Position numbers and translations under genes: made by a program
In this document: in pieces, positions 12,251 to 21,431 of the stretch
Layout: the number at the start of each line of letters is the position of its first letter
Position numbering within the stretch: the stretch's first letter is position 1
The notes under the pieces: generated by a model
The model's database searches: none
Told to the model about the DNA's origin: nothing
Seen by the model: the letters and a program-made list of their open reading frames with translations, nothing else
Source: Lepraria neglecta
Lineage: Eukaryota; Ascomycota; Lecanoromycetes; Lecanorales; Stereocaulaceae
Length of the DNA stretch: 64,000 nucleotides
Direction of reading: 5' to 3'
Assembly (NCBI GenBank): GCA_033220425.1
Contig: CM065648.1
Location: 682,001-746,000, forward strand

Positions 12251-12504
12251 CTAGACAAAATTCAACTAAGTTACACCACAAAAAGTCAGTCCAAATTTTC
12301 TTCATCGTACATATTCGCAACATCGGAGAATTGTCACTCTGCCTTTTGTCCTTGCCAGAAGCGATAGACTTCCCGTTATATACTGGGTATAAAGGCTTCA
12401 ATCCTCGTCAGCCTTCTGGCCAAGGTCCAGCCTTTCAGTCGCTCTCCAGAACCTCTTATTCTACTGCCTCGCCATTCCTGAAACTACCATCACGACGAAA
12501 GATA

Positions 12505-13755
12505 ATGCCACCAGAAGATATCCAGCGTGCACCTCTTCTAAAGCAAAATGTCTTACCAACTACCAGTCCTCCTATTGCGTCGAATCATCCGGTAACCCCT
12601 CCTAAAAGCCCACTCAAGATGTTGACGCCTTCAGACCTTATAACATACGAGGCAAGACTTAAAGAGAGTGTCCTCGCCAACAAGGAACGCAGAAAACAGA
12701 AGTTTATACCTTTCAATAGTGTGGAACGAGTACAAATGCCAGTAAGTTATTTTCGAAAGCTGGATGAAGCTATTGGTTATGATGGACTTGATCTTCGGTA
12801 TACTCTTTAGACCTTGATATGCAAATTATGATAGCTAACATGACTTGTTTCAGCTGGCCATCTATCTCCTTCAACTCCCGAAGTTGCACTGGGATTATTC
12901 AATGGATGCCCTCACCTCTTCGCGGGACTCTTGCGTCTCCCTTCTTTGAAAGCGATGTCATTGCTACACAGGACCTTCGGTCTGAAGTAGCGAGGCAAAT
13001 GCATGTTATAGGGAATCAAACAGTAGGAGCGGCCTTTACAGGGGCTTACGAGGGTAGTAGGAAGGAATCACACGTGCTGTTCAAGTACAAAGGACAAGAT
13101 CATAACGTCTTATACACCGCTGTAGTTGAAATTGGTTTCGCAGAAACATACGAAGAACTTATTAACGACGTCAAGTTATGGATAGAAGGAACCAGGGATA
13201 TAAGGACTGTGATTCTGATTAAAGTGGAGGAGAATCCTCGATACTATTCCCCTACCAGCAAACTGGAAGATGATAAGGTCAAGGACCTTGGGTTCCTTGA
13301 TCGCGGAGGTCTTAATACTTCTATGGTCAGTCTTAAAGATCCGAACAACAGCTTTGGCCCGCTCCAGATAAACAATTTGGTTTGGGTTGGTGAGATAGGC
13401 GTGTTTCTCGAGATATGGAAGAGAGATACTATGAACGGAGAGGCGAAGCAGCAGGGAACTCGATCAGTAAGCTGTACTTCTTTTCTTCTATTCAGCTACA
13501 ATGTATACTAACTCGGTTCTGTTATAGTATTTTTTTCCGGATAATACAACTACCGAGCTTGACCTTAAGTTGAGCGACTTCTACCCTCTCGATGCTACAG
13601 ACGGGGGAAACACAAGGTTTCCATTGACCTTCGATCGGCTGAGGCTTCATTTGGACACAGCTCGTGAGGAGCTAGCAGTGGAGCGTTGTCATGAGGTGCT
13701 TCTAGAAATTGCCAAGCGTGAAGACAACGTTAACGATAGAGATTACACTCCCTAG
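12505..13755 (+). CDS. Uncharacterised fungal protein with PD-(D/E)XK-like layout
   Basis: Three exons, 12505-12797, 12854-13466 and 13528-13755, join in phase to give 377 residues; both introns have clean GT-AG ends and CTAAC-like branch sites. Residues 1-60 are Pro-rich, then comes [18 protein letters not shown] and [12 protein letters not shown]. The middle holds [45 protein letters not shown] and NDVKLWIEG, followed by TVILIKVEE. This order (acidic or polar residue, strand with VVE, helix with D-x-K) resembles the PD-(D/E)XK nuclease fold as seen in Uma2-like proteins, but that is my inference. His at 13071-13073 occupies the place where I would expect Asp. The C-terminus contains [11 protein letters not shown] and [10 protein letters not shown]. 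It is the only clearly intact gene in a patch of relics. The biochemical role is unknown. Confidence 0.75.
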
Positions 13756-14017
13756 CAAATTAAAATGACAGGAATGATGTCGAGTTTATTGCGTTTATCT
13801 GACGTATAATCATTAAACTTGTGGTATGCTATGACTAATTAGTGTACCTACCCATAGGACCTGCTACGTCTGGTCCTTTGGCAGCCCAGGGCGTACCCGC
13901 AAATTTGATTATGATCTCAGTGCGTTAGAAATCCTGAAGGAGAACGAGATTGCAAGTCGGCGTCGTGAATCTAGCTTGTGAAGGACTCCTAAAAAATCGA
14001 CGGCAGACTTCTAGTGA
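13756..14017. other. Intergenic with a short open frame
   Basis: A plus-strand frame at 13859-13981 encodes about 40 residues containing RKFDYDLSALEILKENEIAS and ending RRRESSL. It lacks an ATG and may be the last exon of a lost gene. I do not recognise it. Confidence 0.25.
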
Positions 14018-14200
14018 GGGTGGTTGTACTGATCTGCAATGCGCTTAAAGTAGCAATTACCCAGTACATGATGACGTCTCGAAGGCTTTCGATCGACAAG
14101 AACCTGAGCTCCGTTGGTGATGCATTAGCATCTTTTCCTTCAGTATCCAGACATTAACACTGAGCGAGACGAAGCCGATGACTTGCAGAAATACGATCTA
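14018..14200 (+). pseudogene. Second DUF6536 fragment
   Basis: Just after a TTCTAG acceptor-like site the plus strand reads VVVLICNALKVAIT and then NLSSVGDALASF. This matches the conserved helix and the (L/V)GDAIASFL motif of DUF6536 proteins. A frame change at the Phe codon near 14139 then gives LQYPDINTERDEA before the similarity ends. It duplicates a part of the protein that also seems present, more degraded, near 12130-12240, so it probably comes from another copy. Confidence 0.45.
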
Positions 14201-14567
14201 CCCCCCAGCTGATGCACCTCAGTCAATCCAGTTTAACAACACCTTAGACAACCTGTCCTATTTCCGCGATCCCTACGCCAAAGAAACCGGCCGTGATGCC
14301 AGCGGCTACGTCATAGCTGGTTTGACTCTCGAAAGCAAATTCCTTAATCCTAAGGGCGATCCATCAATTGCAGTCTTGGTGCCTCAGGATGAGTTGCAAT
14401 CGCGTGGAAAGATTCTATTCCTAGACGACGGCAGGACGGTCATTACAGCTAGTACGACTGTTTTGGTTGCTATTGATCCTAAGAAGAACAAGGGGAAGAA
14501 GCAAGCATGGCTTTTTGTCACTGGACCGATGCCTACGGGTGTGGCGAGCATGAAGGTTGATTTGTGA
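14178..14567 (+). pseudogene. C-terminal fragment of a beta-propeller-like protein
   Basis: An open frame of 129 codons starting MTCRNTIYPPAD and ending VTGPMPTGVASMKVDL. Its frame is open from about 14122 with no better start. The sequence looks like the last third of a longer secreted or SMP-30-like fungal protein (GKILFLDDGRTVITAS, then QAWLFVTGP), a resemblance from memory only. No N-terminal part is found upstream, where a DUF6536 scrap lies instead. It could be a small expressed protein, but a truncated relic is more likely. Confidence 0.4.
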
Positions 14568-14760
14568 ATGGTTCGGCTGACGATACTTCTACCTAGAGAA
14601 CTATGGAACTAATGGCCATAAAGAGACATGTATTATGAGAAGCATCTAATTTTTCGGCATCGCTTTCAAAAAGCTGAACTTGGAAACCTAGATGTTCAAC
14701 TGCCAGAAAACCCTTTAGGAGGTATGATTATCCAGATTGCTTTGCTAAAGAACAGGAATC

Positions 14761-15390
14761 TCATTTCCCCTCCATCCCAGGCACCCAAAGCACAATCCTC
14801 CCATCATCCACCTCATCAACCTCCTTCCCAGCCTCATCCCACTGCTTTAAAGCCTTCAAACCAACTTTAATCAACTTCTCCTCTCTCCGCTTCAAATCCT
14901 GCTCCCACCTCCCAATAGCCTCAAACCCTTTCTCCCTGCCATACTCGCGCTGCTCCAGTAATTTCTTGCGCTCCCAGGCTTGGAGTCGGGCCTGAGTAGA
15001 TGGAGAGTTCCAGTTCCGCTGGATGTTGCGGAGGGGTTCATCCTGACGGCTGCTTTTCTCCTGGGGAGTGACTGGCTTCTGGAGAGTGTTTGCCTTCACT
15101 GTGACTTCCACCCTGTTATAATAATCATCACTATCCTCTCTGCCACCCTCGTTAGAGAGGAGTTGCGGGTCGATGTCCCCCATCTCATCTTTCATGGGTT
15201 TGGGAGGAGAGAAGAGGGTCCCAATGAACCCAAAGACAGTAGGAAGAACGCCCCAGGCAAAAATAGCAAGTATGAGGATGGCCATGAAAGCTTCCTCGTT
15301 CGGACGAAGGGGAATTGCGGTCCCGTTCCGGCTGTCGTTGAGGAAGGACTGAGGTGCGAATGGCACCTGAACATCAGTCACGTTAGGCAT
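14761..15390 (-). CDS. Hypothetical single-pass membrane protein
   Basis: 209 residues from the ATG at 15390. Residues 1-30 carry two N-glycosylation sequons (NVTD, NGTA) or similar, then one hydrophobic helix at about 35-60 (FMAILILAIFAWGVLPTVF followed by GFIGTLF). The remainder is polar, with a charged helical segment rich in Arg, Lys and Glu (LQAWERKKLLEQREYGREK) that could form a coiled coil, and ends VLWVPGMEGK. This topology suggests an extracytosolic N-terminus and cytosolic tail. I do not recognise a named family. The coding strand is C-rich at the 5' side and G-rich at the 3' side, as in neighbouring true genes, which supports its being real. Confidence 0.7.
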   Translation of the reverse strand: MPNVTDVQVPFAPQSFLNDSRNGTAIPLRPNEEAFMAILILAIFAWGVLPTVFGFIGTLFSPPKPMKDEMGDIDPQLLSNEGGREDSDDYYNRVEVTVKANTLQKPVTPQEKSSRQDEPLRNIQRNWNSPSTQARLQAWERKKLLEQREYGREKGFEAIGRWEQDLKRREEKLIKVGLKALKQWDEAGKEVDEVDDGRIVLWVPGMEGK

Positions 15391-15869
15391 GGCTAGGTTG
15401 AGTAGAGAAATGGCTTACAATAGTACAGTTGCTGGAGGCTGTAGCTGATTTAGGATCTGCTGAGGATGAGTGCTCTGCGTAGACGTGAGAGGGGGGAAGG
15501 AGATGGAGATGGAGATGGAGATGGAAGATGAAAGTTATAGGATGGAAGGAGTTTCCATCTGAACAAAGGATTCTTAGCCAATGACATTGTGAACACAGAG
15601 GAGTTGCTTGGACAAAGAAAGGCGGTTTCATGGATCGGGCATGTGCAGCAAAACGCGATTGGACGACAAAGAAAGAGGCTGCGGAGAGACGCTCTCCCCG
15701 TAAGACATCGAAGGTATAGGATGGCGGTGACAGTGTAGGGTTAGCGTTTGGGAACGCTTGCAACAATCGCTGGCTAGCCTCTAGCTGGGGAGAAATCTTA
15801 TTAGCTTTTGTAGTTCTACACCTTCTATGTTGTAACATCATGTTCGTCAATGCTTTGGTATCTCATATC
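15391..15869. other. Intergenic region between two minus-strand genes
   Basis: Promoter of the gene at 14761-15390 and 3' flank of RPC4. It contains the GGAGAT hexanucleotide repeat listed separately. No gene is supported. Confidence 0.4.
15499..15522. repeat. (GGAGAT)4 microsatellite
   Basis: Four perfect tandem copies of GGAGAT lie about 110 bp upstream of the start of the minus-strand membrane protein gene. Confidence 0.85.
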
Positions 15870-18170
15870 TCACGAGAGCAAAGCCCCCCACTCAGGCACG
15901 CAAACAAACCCTCTCTGCGTCTGCCCCATCGCCCACCCTTTCTCACCAACATCAACCTTCTCCTCCCACCTCGTATCATCCTCCACCTTCGTAATCGAGC
16001 TCGCAAACTCAGTCACCACGATCTCCTGCGGTATCATGTCCCCACTTTCTCCTTTACTAATTTCAAGACTCATGCCGCCCCAGAATGCGCGCATTGAGCC
16101 CTTTTTGTAGATGTTCAGAACGCCAACTTGGCCGCCTGGGGCGTGGAGACCGCTGGCTATGTAGGCGTTGGGGTATGTAGGCTCGCGGGGGAGATCATCG
16201 GGGTCGGTTTTGATTGCGGCGTCGTCTTTGGGGTGGACGCTGAAGGGGTTGTTGGGGGCTGAGGATGTGGGTTGGTCGGCTGCTTTGAGCTTTATCTTTT
16301 TCTCGGTCTTGGGAGAGATGACCTTCTTTGAGGCGTCTCGGAGGCTGGGTATTATCGGGGGAAGTTGGAAGACATAGCCGTATCGCTCTTCTTCGTCGTC
16401 TAGAAAAACATCATCTGCCTTATTGTCCATGTCAATGTCACTATCCTCGTCGTGAGCTTTGGTGCTGGGTGCGGGTTTAGAAGTGGATGGCTCTTCTTGT
16501 GTGTCAATTTCAGCGGTGAGCATCACATCGAGATCTGCAAAGAGCTCCTCGAACTCTCCAGCAGTGTGCGGAGCTTCAGTGCCGACAAAGCCGCTGGTAC
16601 GTGGGCGTCTCTCCCCTGGCGGAGGCAGCTCTTCATCCTCTAAAGCTTTACCTGACTCATCGAGAGTCTCCGTAACCTTCTGTGTCCGATCAGGACCAGG
16701 TAGCAATCCTTCAATAGCAGTATGTAACGGCACGCCACCTTCGTCCTCGTCAAGTGCCATGGGCTCGGGTTCTCTGTTGGACATAGGTGTGTCTACAGCC
16801 ATAAAATCATCGTCATCCTTGGGCTCATCTTTGACTTTGACGGGGGCATCTTGAGCGTCTTCATCTTGGTAGACGCCCTTCCACTTTCGCTCATTCCGTA
16901 CGAATTCGACATCCTTAGGTTTCCTTCTTCCTTTTGCCTTGGTTGTTGTCAATATCTCAGCCTCATCCTCTTTCAGGAAGAGGGCGCCTACTGGACCCTG
17001 ATGATCTTTTGCTCTTTGTCGAAGCCTGGCAGAGGTGAGGGAACTAGCATCTGTATTCACACCCACAGCTCGTTCCACATGCTCTTGACGCTGGATTCGG
17101 ACAGGTCTGAGGAGGTTGCTGGGTATGTGCGGTGTCCGTTCACGTTGTTTGCCTTTCGCGTTCTCGGAGAGCGGGCCTTGCTCATCATCGTCCTCTTCAT
17201 CACTAGAGATGAGATTGATTCTCTCAATGTTCTTCTTTTTCCGTTTTCCTCCATCTGAGTCAAGCTCTCCTTCTGAGGAAACGTAGGTGGGTGCTTGGTT
17301 CTCTTTCTTGATTTTCGTTCGCTTCGGCTTTGAGCCCGAGGTCGACGATGTCATGACCACGTCTCCATCTTTGTCCTTTTCTGGCTTGACGTTCGGCTCC
17401 TTTTTGACGCGTGTACTTGTTGTCATAGATGTAGACTCTGAAGGACCCGGGTGAGCACCGCCAGCCCCGCTACCCCCGCCAGCCCCGCTACCCCCACCAC
17501 CTCCACTATAACCGCCTACCTTGCCTCTGCCTCTTCCCGGTGTCGAGTCTCGTATCGTAGCTCCACCCAGATGTCCACTGGCCCCATGACTGAGATTGAA
17601 TCTCTCATTCTTCCACCTGTTCATATCATCATAACCTCCACGCACACAACCACGTCCCCTACCACGGTAGCCCCCTCGATCACCAGCAGCCGGCGCTCCC
17701 TCAGCCGCTTGTCTCGCCGCCCGTCGCTCAGCTTCAGCCCTCTCCTCAGCTTCCCTCTCCTCTTTGGAGCGCCGTACCGCAGACTTCGGCTTGAACTTTA
17801 GACTTGGCCTACTCTCCGAGCCATCTGCCCTAGTCGATCCTGGTGTGTTGTTTGATGAACTTCGTGACAGGACCGAAGACAACCTTTGTACTGGGCGTCG
17901 TGTGGGTGGTGGAGAGCCCGTGATTGTGCCTGCTGATGAGGCTGGTGCTTCAGGCTGTGTAGGATCTGAGGGCGCAGGATCTGCGGGCTGCGTATACGGA
18001 GAAGCGGTATATTCTGCCTCCATGGATGCGTCATGGGCCTCATTATTGTCGACAGCTAACGACTCTTTAGGTGATGGTGCGCTTGAAGCCTGTGTTGGCT
18101 CGTTGTCGTTGGTGGCGCCACGGGTACTTCGAGCCGGCTGCCTTCGGCGCGGTTGCCCTTTTTGAAGCAT
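15870..18170 (-). CDS. RPC53: RNA polymerase III subunit Rpc4 (C53)
   Basis: This subunit pairs with C37 in Pol III and acts in initiation, termination and re-initiation on tRNA and 5S genes. It is a single exon of 766 residues, longer than yeast C53 because of a disordered N-terminal 500 residues. That part is rich in Ser, Pro and charged residues and includes the RPC4-type SLKFKPKSAVRRS and a Gly/Arg-rich segment (RGGYRGRGRG, then a GGGGSG run). The diagnostic C-terminal domain starts near residue 600 with VFQLPPIIPSL. It continues through GGQVGVLNIYKKGSMRAFWG, with the G-x2-G-x-L motif, and ends in IPQEIVVTEFASSITKV and GFVCVPEWGALLS. The ATG at 18170 is the only suitable start. Confidence 0.9.
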   Translation of the reverse strand: MLQKGQPRRRQPARSTRGATNDNEPTQASSAPSPKESLAVDNNEAHDASMEAEYTASPYTQPADPAPSDPTQPEAPASSAGTITGSPPPTRRPVQRLSSVLSRSSSNNTPGSTRADGSESRPSLKFKPKSAVRRSKEEREAEERAEAERRAARQAAEGAPAAGDRGGYRGRGRGCVRGGYDDMNRWKNERFNLSHGASGHLGGATIRDSTPGRGRGKVGGYSGGGGGSGAGGGSGAGGAHPGPSESTSMTTSTRVKKEPNVKPEKDKDGDVVMTSSTSGSKPKRTKIKKENQAPTYVSSEGELDSDGGKRKKKNIERINLISSDEEDDDEQGPLSENAKGKQRERTPHIPSNLLRPVRIQRQEHVERAVGVNTDASSLTSARLRQRAKDHQGPVGALFLKEDEAEILTTTKAKGRRKPKDVEFVRNERKWKGVYQDEDAQDAPVKVKDEPKDDDDFMAVDTPMSNREPEPMALDEDEGGVPLHTAIEGLLPGPDRTQKVTETLDESGKALEDEELPPPGERRPRTSGFVGTEAPHTAGEFEELFADLDVMLTAEIDTQEEPSTSKPAPSTKAHDEDSDIDMDNKADDVFLDDEEERYGYVFQLPPIIPSLRDASKKVISPKTEKKIKLKAADQPTSSAPNNPFSVHPKDDAAIKTDPDDLPREPTYPNAYIASGLHAPGGQVGVLNIYKKGSMRAFWGGMSLEISKGESGDMIPQEIVVTEFASSITKVEDDTRWEEKVDVGEKGWAMGQTQRGFVCVPEWGALLS
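17456..17491. repeat. 18-bp tandem repeat inside RPC4
   Basis: Two copies of an 18-bp unit containing GCCAGCCCCGCTACCCCC (plus strand) encode repeated Gly-Ser-Gly-Ala-Gly-Gly in the disordered part of Rpc4. Boundaries are approximate. Confidence 0.7.
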
Positions 18171-19155
18171 TGTGTAAGACTACACTCTTGTCAATGACCG
18201 ACAGTAAAAGTGTAGAAGGAGCATTGAGGAAGAAAGTAGTATGTATTGTGATTGGTGGAGTCTCATGCATGTCAATGGCGCGAGTAAAGTCGATCATTTC
18301 TGAATTCGGAAATGTGAGCCCCACCTGCTGTCTTCCCGGGCGCTACCGGATATGCTTATTTCGATGTCATGCCGACCAAATCCCCGAAGCGAAAAGAATC
18401 AGGGCCGAAGGTCTAGAACTCTTACAAAAGCAAAACAGTTTCTATCCGGTTGATTGTTCGCTAAGGTACTTGGAAACTATGAAAAATTCATGTACAGCCG
18501 CCCGCCTGGTCTAAAATGACACCAGCCACCAAATATGCGCCAGTATCAACACTTCTTTCAGTTTCACTTGCCGCCTTTTGTAAACCCTAGAACACCCTTT
18601 CATTCAACATTAAGCTGGTCTCAGGAAACGCCACAACAGACAGCAAGAAAATAGCTTCTGATAGCGACACAGAGCAAAGTATAAAACAGAGTCTGCGCAT
18701 AGGCGAAGACCTAGTGGTTTCTGGTTGGCGCTTACCCAACAAGTGACTTGTATCGAAGAGAATCCGAATAAAGCGAGCCGTAGAGGTATTAAGCGGTCGA
18801 CGAACAGCATGCTAAGACACGATATAGAAAAATGGGAAGGTATCTGAGTTTTGGCCATGACCTGGTCGGCTGAGTTCGTCCATGAAGTTGCATGTTGCTG
18901 GGAGTTTGGGCGCGCGCCGCGAGGCAGCGATGATAGCACTCGATCTTCACGCTGTTGAGAGACGTCCAATTCAAGTGGAAAAAAAAAAGCCGTGCTGGCC
19001 GTTCAGAAAGCCGAGCCATCAAATAGGCCGACTATGCGAGCTGTGGAGATTGGTAGTCCTATACATATTGTAGTACAATGAATGGTGGTATCGCGGTTAT
19101 TGTAGGGTCGTAGAGAGGTGTAGGAGCGCCAGGTGGAATCCGTACTGTCCGGCGG
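18171..19155. other. Intergenic region between RPC4 and the Zn2Cys6 gene
   Basis: RPC4 promoter side and 3' flank of the next minus-strand gene. Open frames here are short, without motifs. Nothing is supported. Confidence 0.4.
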
Positions 19156-21431
19156 CTAGCGCTTTCTCTTCTTGCTCTTCTCCTGGCTAGCAGCCATGCC
19201 GCCCAGGATAGCTCCAGCCTCCTCTGTCTCGTTGTTTGCTGCAAAGTCTTGACCTTCCTTCTTGACGGTAACGCCCATATGTCGTCCAAAGCGCCCTTTG
19301 CGACCATTGCCTTCATCCTCACTGATGCACCCATCAGCCCCTATGCCAGCGTCTTTGCAACGTTGGCATGGACGTTGACGATCGCAACCTTTCTTGCTCT
19401 TTCTGCAGCGCTGACAGCGTGGCTTCGAGGAGAGATCCTCCTCCCCTTGATGCTGAAATTTCACGATCGATGCTGAAGACGTCTTACGCGATTGGGTAGG
19501 CATCGATGCAGGCGAAGGAGGGACCTTGGTTGCATTCGAAAGCGATGAGGTCTTAACCTTCTTGGAGTGGCCGGATGTCTTTGATTTGGACACCCTAGAG
19601 TTGTTTTTGAACGAGCTGATGCTGCTTGCTTTGGAGACGTTGCGCTGCTTTGATCCAGGCAGTCTCGACTTGGGGCCGTGACCATGTTCGGTGACCACGT
19701 CATCCGGATCACTTTTGAAGTGACCATCTCTCTTGTCATCATAGGCGTAGTCTTCATCTACCTCATCATCGCTGGGCTCGATGCTGTCGGTGCTAGGAAG
19801 GCCATCGTCATGATGCTTGTGGTACTGTCTGCTCATAGAGAGCTGATTGGCTGTGCCAGCTTCGAATTTATTGTGAGCCTGGTGGGTGGGGAGAGACGGC
19901 TTCTCAATTTCTTCCTCTTCCTCACTGTCGCTCGTCGCAGACGAAGCAGCGTCAGCACGCCCACTGAGCGTGTCATCGAGCGTGGAGGCTGAAGTACGTC
20001 CATGCGAGAGGTTCGAAGCATCACCCAGTCGCATAAGCTGCAAAGCCACATCCTCGTCAGAGATGCAACTAGCGATGGTTGGATCCGGCGTGGGAAGAAT
20101 TCCAAAGCCTTGTGCTCGAGGCACCATACCAGTGGACGAGCGAGCAGATAGGCTCGGCGCATTGGTACGGTCCCTAAGGCGACGTCCATGCTGGGCAACT
20201 GGTGGTGCTGTGGCGGGGAATTTGCTCTGCGCAACAATACCATATGTGTGTTCGCCAAATCCATAACCCTGAGGCGATGGCAGTGGCTGACTCCACGTGA
20301 ATGTACGCTGAGTTGGCCTTGCGAATGGGGAAGCGTTGTCCTGACCGTTCGATCGCCTCTGTGGAGAAATGGAGGATATTGAGTTTGCTGCTGGTACTTG
20401 GGGAGGCACGAAGAGAGGTAGTTCCTGTTACAAGACCACCTGTTAGCAATGCAAAGCACTTTGGCCTATTGATGTTTTCAAACAGTACTTACGGAACTCT
20501 CAAATTTTGCTCGCTTCCTCCTATTTCCCTCAAGAATATTGTCGAGACTAATCTCAGCGCTGGCGAGCTGCTCGCTGCGCGCTTTGCGAGAGCTGGTCAC
20601 AGAGCCGCCTTCGCCATCACTACTGCTGTAGCCCTTCATAGCATCGCTGTGTATGTCGTTGGGATACCCTTGGAAGCTTCCCTCTCGGCTCATCATACCA
20701 GAGCGAGAGCGGGCCTTCTGAGCAGAGACGCTACGACGACTTCTGCCTGGACGTGGTGATACACTCTGTTTTCGGGCTATCCGGGAGGCAGGCCGCGAGA
20801 TAGGCTGACCGTAATCGAGTATTTGGGCAGGTGCAGATTGAGGAGGAAGCATGTGGAAGCCTTCGCTGAGTTGAGACATTCTTTGAGCGTTGATGGGTGA
20901 TGCTGAGGCGTGGTTCTGGCCATGTGGTTGCCAGACAGGCGAGAAGTTTGGGACGACTCGCACGTAGACGATCATATTGTTTTGAAAGTTTTCGTACCGT
21001 GCGATGAGAGTATTGCCACGTTCGTCCTCGAAGCTGAGCCCTTTTACCGCTTCTTCGTAGAGGCCAAAGAAGTTCTTAGCGGTAGAGACAATTGAGTCCG
21101 TAGTATCGTGTGCCCAGATCTGCACTCTCATTGGCAGTCGTGCTATCTGATTGGAGCCACTATCGAAGAGCTTGAATGTGATATTCTTTGGGGATGGAGA
21201 TACTGGTGACAAATTGTAGGTGATCGGGACATTTTGGAGATTGTTGCCGTAAGACTGAGACGTAGGTGGTGTAGAATAGCGTTGAGTATCCAGAGTAATG
21301 TTGTTTGACATCACGGAGTGACGAGTTGGGTATTGGTGAGCTCTCTGCGGTTCATGTTGTAAGGTCTCGGCTGCTTGTAGAGGGGGAGCCGGCCTTGGTG
21401 GATCGTGCGACAAGAGGTTCGCAACGTCCAT
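19156..21431 (-). CDS. Transcription-factor-like protein with C-terminal Zn2Cys6 cluster
   Basis: Two exons, 20493-21431 and 19156-20424, with a 68-nt intron (GTAAGT ... CTAACAG ... TAACAG), give about 735 residues. The start is the ATG at 21431 (MDVANLLSHDPPRPAP), which has a good context; the frame is open further upstream but only from a GTG. An N-terminal region with KNITFKLFDSGSNQIARLP, MRVQIWAHDTTDS and FEDERGNTLIARY looks like a compact folded domain. The middle is Ser-rich and acidic. The zinc cluster sits unusually at the C-terminus, about residues 647-679: C-x2-C-x6-C-x5-C-x2-C-x9-C (CQRCRKSKKGC ... CQRC). The tail is basic (KSKKRKR), a probable nuclear signal. DNA-binding regulation is inferred; targets are unknown and no fungal-trans domain is seen. 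Confidence 0.85.
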
